Assembly: GCA_029204225.1 (NCBI GenBank)
Contig: CM055097.1
Span: forward strand, 44,108,942 to 44,172,941
Direction: 5' to 3'
Source of the DNA: Diphasiastrum complanatum
Taxonomy: Eukaryota > Streptophyta > Lycopodiopsida > Lycopodiales > Lycopodiaceae
Length of the DNA: 64,000 bases
The position numbers and the translations under genes are program-made. Every line of letters starts with the position of its first letter. Within the stretch, counting starts at the first letter, position 1. Shown in pieces: positions 46,101 through 58,100 of the stretch. The notes under the pieces are model-generated. The model worked only from the letters and a program-made list of their open reading frames with translations. It did no database searches and was not told the origin of the DNA.

Positions 46101-49100
46101 GATCCTTTTGCAGTTAACCATGAAGGGTCTGATCACACAGCAGACAAAATTTGGTAGAGCCAACTAAACCTTAAATCTACACATACCGTAAATGTATGTT
46201 GTTGCTTTCTAGCACCATAGCTCTCACTCACGACTCGGCCTGCAATAAGCCGTTTCCCCAAAGGGGGACTTTGAGCCCTCCTAGTGACAATAGAGTACCT
46301 GTAAACAATTCCAAGGAAAATGAGCATGCTTCTCGTCCTTTAGGACTGGCAAACAACAATACTCAGAGGTGGAAGGCATGAGCAGTTTACAATTTTGAAG
46401 CATAAACTTTACTTATTATAGACGGTCTGGTGAAATAGGACGACATCGCCGCAGCAAGCATCACCTGGACAATAAACAGTACAGTACAATTTTGTCAACA
46501 ATTCACAACAAATTAACTGCTGACGGTTAGTCATATTCGGCAGATGCCAAATCTATGACACCCACATGTGACAAAGGAGACCAACAACCTGAATTCTGCT
46601 TGTTCAGGGAGGTAGAACACAAGAATAGAAGAAAATTAAGCTCCATCTGCAAGTTAGAGAATTCTGCTATGTACCTTTGCAACAGATGACAAAGGATGAC
46701 CGTGGGTATTTTGCTTCCAATCCACCAGCTTTTAGTCTTCAATACACATAGCAAGAAACTATATCATGTGGCTCCAACATAAGAATCTACAGCCAAGGTA
46801 CAGTTGAATGCACCTTACAAAAAGTAAAGCATGAAATAACCCACTTAGTGCAAGTTGCAAAGACTAGTTGTCATATGATCAGCCTCGTTTTTCCTGGATT
46901 CAACTATGGATGTCCAACTTGTACATAAGAAAGGCAAATGCATGATAAACATAAAGCACCTCCAAAAAGATGAAAATAGAGAACGGGAAGCAAAAACAGA
47001 AACGTGAATGGATAAAGGATTGAAATGTATCCCCGATTATAAACTGCATAACTATCTGGTATAATGCAAATGAATGATATGCCTTGATTTGATCTGTCTG
47101 AGAACATTTCACATGAATAGGTGCTAATTATCTGATAATAAATTAAGTTTTGGGGAGTTATGGCTTAGGAGGTCTAATAGACCTACTCAAGATGCTCTTT
47201 GATTCGAGCTAAAAGAATGGCTTTGGAGCCAGTCAATCTCATCCCATGTGCACGTATGTAGGCTTTGCAATGTTTAAGCGTCAAAGTTTCCAAGTCTGCT
47301 CCTTCTGAAGATAAAGAAAAATCAACATTGGTTACTTCACGTCTTTTGGAATAGCCTATGAGAAATGATGAGCTCAAAATGCTTGATGATGAGCACTTAT
47401 TCATAAAATGTATTCAATAAGCAAATGGCTAAGCAAATGACTTGCACTTGTCATTGTGTCACTGCTGCAGACTTTAGACAAGAAAAAGGATAAACTCATC
47501 CAGTTATTATTGAGATAAACGCTGATATTTTGGACATACAAACATTGTACTTTCAGAAGCATGATAATGAGTTAGAGCACATACATCCGGATGATAGCAA
47601 CATTATTTAATCTCAAAATTTGTTCTCCTATCAAGCTGTAAAAGCTTTTCAAGACAGCCATGCAATTGATGGAGATCAAGAAAATACAAGCAAACATTTG
47701 CCTACAACTTTTAAGATTGACCAAAATTAAGAATCTAAAAAGCATCATTTTACTTCAGGCCAGGTTTCCTTATGTTAGATTTCAGTATCATATCGTATTT
47801 CTGCTAGAGGCGGAATGATCATATAGTCAGCAATGCACTACTGCACTGTACCTGAGCATTTCCAACTCCTTCCAAAAACCAACTTTCTCCATGAAACATG
47901 GGTGATTATTCTAGTTCATTACAAAGTGCAGCTTAAAGCTTGGAAGCATGGAGAATGCAATATAGGACGCACAGCACAGTCCAGTCAAACTAAATTATGT
48001 GAGCATTCTAAGTATGGCCAAATAAAGGCAGGCTGAGGTATGCTTGAGCAGGTCCTTTTATATATTAGCTTTCAAGATAATTTTTTTGCTAAAGCTTTAA
48101 TACCATCGTCACTACTGACAAAATTTAGAGCATAAGACTTAGTTCATAACCATTACATCAAATCAAAGTTTCAAGTGCATGATTAGAACATGGACAGTAA
48201 CCTGTCACGATGAACCAGCTAAGGATATTAGCTATTCACTCTTAAGTATGCATCATATAGCCTAGAAATGCTCATGGACTAACTCAAAGTTTCTTCGCGT
48301 CAAATTGCAAAACATGGTACAAAAAAACTATCAACTTAATTCAAGGCTAAGCTGAAGGGATAATCTTTTCTGTATAGTATTTGAGATAGAGCACAAATGG
48401 ATTCAAGAACCACAGACAAACTAAGGAGGTGTCAAGGGATCCTCTAAATGAAGTGTACTTGAGAAGACAAAAAGAAAGTAGAGAAAACTTAAGAGGTTAA
48501 GAAGAGGATAGATGTTTAATGATTGAGCCTGATCTCCAAGGAGATTCATACTGGAGCAACCTATTTTTCTATATCCTCTGCTAGCATTCAGCTAGCTACT
48601 AGTTTGAAAGAACATAAAAACAAAAGGCAGAAGGCATAGAAAATGTGAAGGTATATGAGTCTTAACATGGAGCAGTAGTTTAAGATCCAAAATTATATAG
48701 ATGACAAGAAAAATTTCCATTTAAAAGAGTGGATTAACGTATACTTAATAAGTTTGTAAATGGAAAAAGGCGCAGATAGACCTACCATATTGACATTAAA
48801 ACAGTTTTATAAATGCACCAAATGACATTTTAAACTCCGGTTAAATGATAGGCCATTTGTAGCACCTACATCGAGCTTGGGTTCACAATGTATTATTATT
48901 TGTCAGTAAAACATGTGCAAATGTTCTCCTTCCTCTATGGAGGTCTTTGCAAAGTTCCATGACAGGGAGCTCAAGAACGAATGGAATGAATACACTAGTA
49001 AGGTGTATCCCGATCCTGTAGACCAAGAATCGCTCAATGATGAGCTTGAGGTTTCTAGAGGTGAGACCCTGGAGTTTGGCACCGAACCAACACAACTATT

Positions 49101-52100
49101 GCTAGGTATATGCTTAGAAACTATAGAGGCTTGTTTTAAGTATTTGTATCTACATTCTTTTAAGTTTTAACTTTTAACATTGAGTCTTTACTAGTCAATG
49201 GTCACTATTAACTAGTCAGTAGTTACTAGCGAGTATTACTTCTTCTAAGTAGTACATGGCTCTATAAACTTTTACAATTTACACTTGACTATAATTTATT
49301 GAGTCTTGAAACTTGAAAGTAGATCCTTGAATGATGATCTCGATTCTCCATTCTTTCAATCATTGCACAGGTCAGTTGTGGCCTGTATCATGGTGGAAGA
49401 AGAATGGAATAGACATCCCTAGACTTCAAGACCTCGCGATTAGGATCTGGACTGCCTTCTCTTTTATTCATACAAAGAAAACAAACAAGCTGTCCACTGC
49501 ACAGCTAGATAGGTTGGCATTTGTGCACACCAACCTATGATTGCTGAAGAAGCTCACAGAAAGGAGAGCCGATATAGGTAAAGTTTAAACTTTAAACCAC
49601 AAATTGCTAATTTGAATTTTGTACATACTACGAGATAATAGTTTGCAATTGGTATTTAGATTTTGACAAGCTCCAAGCTCTTGGAAGCAAGATCTTGAAA
49701 GTTGAAACTTGAAATGATTAGTCGTGACTCCTGATACTTAAAATTCTAGTTAAATTCCATACGTGAATCCTAATGAGAGCGATGTGACACGAGCTTCAAA
49801 CTTGACACTGAAATCACATGAGGAGGATGTTTATGCCTTCCTACACCAGGAGGCCTTATTCACTACAAGTTTATCTCCATTGCCTATAGAGTGTCAAGTT
49901 GGAACTCCAAAGTTCCAATTATATTACTAACTTCCAAGTTGAACTTGTAAGTAGTATATTGTAGTTTGTGATAAAATTTCAGTTTTAGGACATTAATGAT
50001 TGTACTTTACAATCATAGAGAGTTATTGGTTGCTTAATCAATTAATCTATCAAGTTCTACACTTTAAATCTTGATCTAGATTCACTACACTTAGATTTAA
50101 GCAAGAGCAATGGATCAAATCTTCATAAACAAGTAAGAGTGGCCTCACACGTGTGGAGTACTGTCCACTGTACGGCCTGCACCTGAAACAAGTACATGGT
50201 TCTTGATAGCAATCATTCAATAAAATCACAATTCTATTGACTAGAAATCTCACAAAAGTGTAGAATGCAAAAGTCTCATCAATTTCATTAGCAAAATGAT
50301 GATCCTTTCATGGATCAAGTACATCCACGAGTCTGGTACAGTCCAGCAGATCTTCACACGTGTGAAGAGTGCCACATCACTCAGATCTATCCATTTGATC
50401 CATCTTTGATCCTTATCCAAAGTTGACCTTCTAGAATATGGCTAAAATCCAAAGAGCTAGTCTCCTAGAATATAGGAATATTCTCTACAAAATAGGATCT
50501 AAGGAAAATGGTCAACTCTTATCTTCTAGAACTCTATACACATGTGTGAACATCCACTTGCCATGTGGGAGCATTTACTCATGCACATGCAAGGATAAGC
50601 TAATTTCTAGGTGACTAGTCAACTTGACTAAAAACTAGTCATATCATGTTCACACTTGACTTGATGGATACAAAATCAAAGTAGATATTTACAAATATGA
50701 AAAGTATTTTCTTTCACACGTGGGAACAGGCTCCACACGTGTGAAATCAGATCATGAACACTGTACTCATGATTGATCTTTATTTACAATAAAAAATGAC
50801 AAGTGAGAAGTGACAATTTTCACCACTCCTCACTTCTAACTTGGCAAATCTAATGTACATCTATCTACAATTCCAAGAGCATATCTTAACTTGAAAAATG
50901 GATCTTTGGACAATGGCTTGGTTAAGATATCATCTATGCATTCAAATGATGGTACATGATGTAATTGCACCTCCTTGGATTGTACCTTCTCCCTCACAAA
51001 GTGGTGAGCTATCTCAATATGCTTTGTTCTAGCATGGAAGATAGGATTGGAAGCAATATGTTGAGAAGCTTGATTGTCACAATATATGTAAGGGGTTATG
51101 GCCATATTCGGTTAAGGACCTGGAATAGTCCTAATATGGTAGACTGGCCCTCCAGTACTTGAGATTATTGGTCACGCCATGATTTAATTCCATGTCAAGG
51201 CCTGTTTGTGACTGGTTACCTTGAGAGGACCCAGACACTCTAATTGAGACATTTGGAGCATTGCAATGTCTGTGTGACAGATATAGGCAGGAGGACTGCA
51301 TGAAGAGATGTGATCTATTTATAGTTGACCTGCATGGAGATTGCATGGTTACATGCACACGACTCTACTCTCTATATAAGGAGGTGGGGATTCTCCCGGC
51401 GACATAATGGGTTTAGGTTACCAGTTTCTCTCTTCTCCTCTTGCTTCACATGGCATGGCTTGGGGGCTAGATCCAGGTTTGATCTAGGACTGGTTGGGCA
51501 GTTTGGCTCCATAGTCTCTTCTATTGTGTTTTCCTATCCTCATCTTAGGAGCAATCCAAAACCCTTGCAAGAATTTATTTTGGGGTCAACTTTGGCCTTG
51601 CATGGGATTTTTGGAGTTGAAGCATGGCCGAGAAAATGGTGTAGGAGATTTTTTGCTAACCTAACAGTTCGTCTATGGATTTGATTCATAGATTTAGGAT
51701 GACGACAAATTGTTTCGGTCCTCATAAGCTACTTTTCCAAAACGGTACCCGGTCAAAGAAAATTTAATTTTTCTGGAACTGTGTTTGGTGGTGACTAAAC
51801 TTTGGAAGCGAAGTTCTTCCCAGATTAAAAGTTTAATTTGAATTTTTTCCCTTTTCTGTTGAAATCTGAACTTGGGTTAAAGTTTGAAATCTGTTACTTG
51901 TCCGGGATATTTTCAATCGATATTGATCGTTGGAAATGGGACAAGTTAACGTTTGTGCAAGATACTCGTCAAAATTAATTTTAAATTGTCAAATAATATG
52001 AAATGACAGGGTAACATGAGTGATGATAGAACTCTTTATCCGATCAATGGAATCTTGTTTGGATACAGTTTAAGAGTTTCTGAAATCTTATTGGTAGGAT

Positions 52101-55100
52101 TTTCATTCATGTAATTTCGTAATTTGAGTTTGGATAGTTTTGTTAAAATTGATGGAGTAATGCCAAACCAGTCAATGGAAAGGAAAAAAAAATCCAATTT
52201 TATTTGAAATTGGTAATTGTTGGGGAAATCAAAAGTTAAAACTAATTTCATTTCCAGTTAAAATCCTATGGGGGATTCTATATCGATAATTCAGCCCAAG
52301 TATAGGATAGAAATGAAATTGTTTCAGATTTTTCCTACAATAATGAATTTTAAAACATTTACTAAAGTCGTTACGTCTTCTTAGTACCTTAGCTGGAATA
52401 GATTTTCAGAGAACTTAAAATTCTAAGGAGGGAAGAAGAGTGGACATCAGAGGTAGTAAGTGTGATCGGGAAATGTATTTCGCAATTAGGATTTTGATAA
52501 TCTCAATAATAATTGCTTAATACCAATTATTAATTTCCTGGATAGAATTCATTTAGTTGAATTCATAGCTTATATCTTTGTGACCATTGAGTTATCCGCA
52601 ATTTTAGATGTCAATTGTGACGTTAGAAGTAGAATCTAATATATGGATTACATTGGATCTGTTAGTTGATATAAGCTTGTCCCTGGAGTTGATGCTCTTG
52701 GATCCAAAGGGATTTGAAGCTTATCATTAACCTGTAAGGATCAGTTGAACCATGTTAATTCTTTTGCCTAAATCACAAAATCAGGTGTGGATTTGTAGTA
52801 TCCATCAAATAGACATGCCAACCATCCAAATAATTGGATTCTCCAGTATTTGGGAACAAGAGATAATATCCTATAGTGATTATAGGACAGCTAGAAGATC
52901 AGTGGATCTCTAGAATATCAGATAAGGCGATTAAAGATTTCCTGGAAGGAAAAGCTGATGGTATGGGACATCAGTAATTTTGAAAAGGAAATTCTAGGAT
53001 TGTAAAGATCTGATAATCAATGGTTGTTTAGTACCTAGTCGTGATATGGGAAAAAAGAAAACCATTCGATCAGATGTGGAATATTTTGGGAAATTTTGAG
53101 GTTTAATCTAGATCCCAATGTGGTATCTCATTATTTACAAAATCAGAGGCCCTCAAATCTATTTCTCGCTTTCTTATTAATCCTTTACTATTTAGTGATT
53201 TCTCGAATATAAGACATCAGACTGGTTTATATGATTCTTTCCAGCATGAAGTTATTCTTCTGAAAAACTGTTATATCATATAAATTACTACTTGTCAAAA
53301 TGGACTTGGAATTCAGAAATTCGAAGGTTAAAGTGTTTCAATTTCTTAAATCTAGAATATCTCTGTTGCATATATAAGTTTCAATGGAATGATTGTACTA
53401 TCAGTTTGAAAATATTTGAAGAACAAGTTCTGTTTGTAATAGAGTGAATCCTTTATTGGAATGCACTTATTATTGACTTTTCTTGGACTTAGATATTTGA
53501 AGTTTATAATTTCTTTAAAAGGAGGGGTGAAGTGGTGGAATAAAATTCTATTTGGAAATCTGTAGATTGCATAGTTTCGAAAGAGAACCAACTGTGGTAT
53601 AGAAATGAGATTTGATCTGAAAGTAATTTCTGATAGATCCAGAGTAACATACCTAATTGGAACTTTTCAAATATAAGAAATTCTTTAGGAATTGTGTGGA
53701 CAATCTGGAACTAGAACAGGTTTGATATTTGGATCATTATCTATAAGTAGTACAGTGAAAGGTCAAAGGTTACTAATTCCATTTTGATTGGAATAGAAGT
53801 AAGTTTGATCAGGATATAAGTCTGAGACTTCTGTATTTGATCAACCTAATCTTAGTTTTAGTACTAGGATAAGAGAGGGGTTGATTTAGTGGAGGAATTA
53901 TGTAATTAGAGGTAAGTGGGATTGGAAAACTGTTGAGAGTGAATGTTGTTCGTCTCAGGGATTTTTTGGATATGTTACTCATGAGAAATAGAAAATCTTT
54001 TGTAGCTAAGTTACAAGGTCTCAATGAGATATGTGAGTAACACATGTGGGATCTGGAGGAATCTACCAGATAAAAATGTGTTTATGTACTGGATCATAGT
54101 GAGATTATCCACATATGTGCACGATTAATCTTGTATGAATCACTGTGTATTCCTGATTACAGAGTTGTTTGGTGCACTTAACCTAGTTGGTGAACATGAA
54201 CATATAGTATTGTTTTGACAGATGCTTGTAGAGTTAACAAATCTTTGGATTGGGGATTTATGAATTAACTTATAAATGGTTTGGATGAGAATCTAAATGT
54301 GGTGTCATACTAGTATAATTGAGATCTGCACCTAGACATTTGAGATTTCTAAATCATTGACAATTAACTCTAGTTGATTACTCCAGAGTGAAGTTAATTG
54401 GTAAAACGATCAGTGTGATGTGGATTCACCAGAAACTGATAGTTTTATATTGCTTGTAAGACACATGATTAATTAATCATTTGGGTTCATCAATTAAAAT
54501 TATGTGCATTGGATATACATAATTCTTGGGATAGAATATTCCTTAGTTAAGAAATAGACTCAGCTCATTAGTGATTGTATCCCAGAGCGCTCAATTGGAT
54601 AACAAATCATAATGAATCCAAGAATAATAATTGAATTGATATTCAGCAGGACTTTGAGTATCTAGATGTGATTGTGGATTGTAATCTAAAGTTTTTTTGT
54701 AGTTGAAGATGATTGTCATCTTGGTATGCATTCAGCCTTGATTACCAGTGGTTTCTAGACCTTGAATCTTGCACTTCAGTTAAAGAATCATGTTTTCGAA
54801 GTATTCCTAAATCCAATATTTTCTTAATAGAAAGATTTTGAAATGACTATTACTTTTCCTGAGTTATGTTAGACATATACTCCAGTATCCTATAAATGAT
54901 TACGGGTTTTGGATTCCAAAAAATTATGATTGACAAATCATACGAATCTAAATATTTATGATTGACGGATCGTAAATAGATACTTAATTGTTGTCAAAGG
55001 ATTGTAAAGAATTGTAATGATTCTTAAGTGTGACAATTAAGTCTTGGTCTATTAAATTGAGTAAGAAATCAGATCAGTGTTTTGAATCTCTCTACTCCAG

Positions 55101-58100
55101 TATTTTAATTGAGAACCTATGGATCTCACAGATATTTTCTTATGTATCTAGTGGATGCTATTCTACTATAGTTTATGGTCTACAGATGCTTGAGTACAAT
55201 TTTTTGTTTGATTGGATCTCCAGTTATCATAGGAGACAAATAAGTCTATTAAGATGAATGAATGCTATTTTCTTGCATTTGGTGCTAGAAACATGAGCAT
55301 TTAACTCAAAAGAGTATCAGGGATACTCAGAGTTGAGTTTTAATCATTCTATATCTTAATGATTCTCCTAGAGATCCTAGTTGAATGAATTATCATATCT
55401 TAGAATTGGATTTTAAGGATAATTGTACTTGGAAGCTTTTTATAAATTGTTTGCCAAACATTGTAGATAATTTCAGACTGTAATTATTATTTTTTTCTTT
55501 AGCTTTAATCTCCTAAGTTAGGGAATATTTCACTCAGTGGTTCACGTAAGTATTTTACATGAAGGTGATGTTACTAACTTGTGTTGAGTGTAACCTAGTT
55601 GAGAAATTTATTGCTTAGTGTACTTTTCTTCAAACTTGAGTCGTACTCTAGAACAGAGCATAACTATTGGAAATAGGTTAATCTCTAAGTACTTGTTTGA
55701 TATGGAAATCAAACTAAGAATTTTTCCTCGGTTAATATTGTAAGTTAAAAGAACTATTCCTGTACTTATTTCCTGTCTTGAGGAGCATCTAAGGATAGAA
55801 GCAATTTAAGGAGGGAAGAATGTTATGGCCATATTCGATTAAGGACCTGGAATAGTCATAGACTGGCCCTCCAGTACTTGAGATTATTGGTCACGCCATG
55901 ATTCAATTCCATGTCAAGGCCTGTTTGTAACTAATTACCTTGAGAGGACCCAGACACTCTAATTGAGACATTTGGAGCATTGCATGTCTGTGTGACAGAT
56001 ATAGGCAGGAGGACTGCATGAAGAGATGTGATCTATTTATAGTTGACCTGCATGGAGATTGCATGGTTACATGCACACGACTCTACTCTCTATATAAGGA
56101 AGTAGGGATTCTCCCGTCGACATAATGGGTTTAGGTTACCAGTTTCTCTCTTCTCCTCTTGCTTCACATGGCATTGCTTGGGAGCTAGATCCAAGTTTGA
56201 TCTAGGATTGGTTGGGCGGTTTGGCTCCATAGTCTCTTCTATTGTGTTTTCCTATCCTCATTTTAGGAGCAATCCTATAGGGCATTTACATAAGGGATCT
56301 CCTCGGCTTTTGGCACATGTAGCTCCATCAAGAGTCTTCTTAGCCATAGAAGCTCTTTAGATGTTGAAGTCAATGCCTTGTACTCAACTTCACAAGAAGA
56401 TAGTGAGATAGTATCTTGCTTTTTGGAAAGCCAAGATATTACTCCTCCACAAAGGAATGTTGCAAATGCACTAATGGACTTTCTATCCATCTTGTCACTT
56501 GCAAAATCTGAATTCGAGTAGGCTCTCAAGTGCAAGTTAGATCCTTCATAAAATATGCCAAAAAATCTAGTACTAGAAACATATCTAAGCACTCTCTTGG
56601 CACTTTACCAATGATGCACTAAAGGAGCTTGCATACTTTGACTCAACTTGCTTACACAAAAACTTAAGCTAGGTCTAGTGATGGTTAAATAGATTAGGGA
56701 GCCTATAAGCTATCTAAAGAGGGTGATGTCCTCAAAGGACGCTTCATCACTTCATTAGTTGCTTTCACAACATGCTCCATAGGGGTGTCAATCCCCTTAC
56801 AATCTTTCATACCAAACTTTTCAAGAATGAAAGTAGCATACTTAGATTGACTTATGAAAGTACAATTGCTACTTCTAGACACTTCTATCCCAAGTATAAA
56901 CTTTAGGAAGCCTAGATCTACCATCTTGAACTCACTAGATAAATCAACTTTTACTTTGCTTATGCCTTCATCATCATTTCCTGTCATAATGATGTCATCA
57001 ACATAAAGCACCAAAATGATGATCTTTCCTTCATTACATTTGAAATATAAAGAAGGTTCATAAGCACTTAGTACAAAGCCAAGGGAATAGAGAAAATCAT
57101 GCAACCTAGAGTACCAAGCTCTAGGTGCTTGCTTCAAGCCATATAGGCTCTTCCTTAAGTAGCACACTTTTTGCTCCTCACCAACCTTGATGAAGCCCTC
57201 GGGTTGCATCATGTAGATTTCCTCTTCTAGGAAGCCATTCAAGAAAGCATTTGTCACATCCATTTGGTAGAGATCCCACTTGAACAAGGTAGCAATGCAA
57301 ATGATTAATCTAATACTTACAAGCTTAGCTACAGGTGCAAATGTTTCTTCATAATCCAATCCTTTTACTTGAAGAAATCCTTTAGCAACAAGCCTAGCCT
57401 TGTACTTACTAATAGATCCATCTTGAATTTACTTTATTCTATAAATCCACTTACATGCAAGTGGCTTTTTCCCTCTTGGAAGATTTACAAGATTCCAAGT
57501 ATGATTTTCTTCTAATGCATCATACTCTACTTGCATTGCATCTCTCCAAACATTAGATCTATATGCTTCTTCAAAGGATGATGGTTCTTCAAGCAATGTA
57601 ACTAAGGAGTAAGAGGTAGAAGATGTAGAGTCTTCCTTTTGCTTTCTCTTGTCCACATAGGTGAGCCTTGAGGGCTCGACCTTGCTTCTTGTTGATCTTC
57701 TCAGCCCCCTTTGACTAGGATCTTTGTCTCCATCCTCGGGTTTGTCAAGATCCTCCTTGAGTTTGTCAAGATCCTCCTCGGGTTTGTCAAGATCTTCAAT
57801 GAACAATGAATAGGGTCCATTAGACAAGCTTTTAGCAAAGATCTATCCTTTTAGATGTGCCTAAGAAAAGAGGAATAGATCCTATACCATCTATCTTGCA
57901 TTCTTGATCACTAGCAGTTTATATTGACTTCTTAGAGTCATTACAAGAGAGAAGAGTAGAAAAATAATGCTTGTTAAAAGACATGTGGAAACTAGCCCCA
58001 CTATCTATCCACCATGTGTCTTGACTTGAAGTTGGTATAGATGCAACCATTAAGGATGTGTTGAATCCATCCTCATCTTCTTCCTCTTGAGCAATGTTCC

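Larger units (their letters stand above)
51094..56290 (+). mobile_element. LTR retrotransposon without coding frames, nested in copia 2
   Basis: The element spans 5,197 bp and is flanked by TAAGG at 51,089-51,093 and 56,291-56,295. Direct LTRs lie at about 51,094-51,560 and 55,821-56,290. A purine tract AAGGAGGGAAGAA precedes the 3' LTR, which starts TGTTATGGCC and ends TTTACA; the 5' LTR's first base is changed (GGTTATGG). The 4.3-kb interior has no frame over about 80 codons and no recognised domain. Its LTR family is the one next to a chromodomain fragment at 35.5 kb, so a gypsy origin is likely. Confidence 0.88.
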
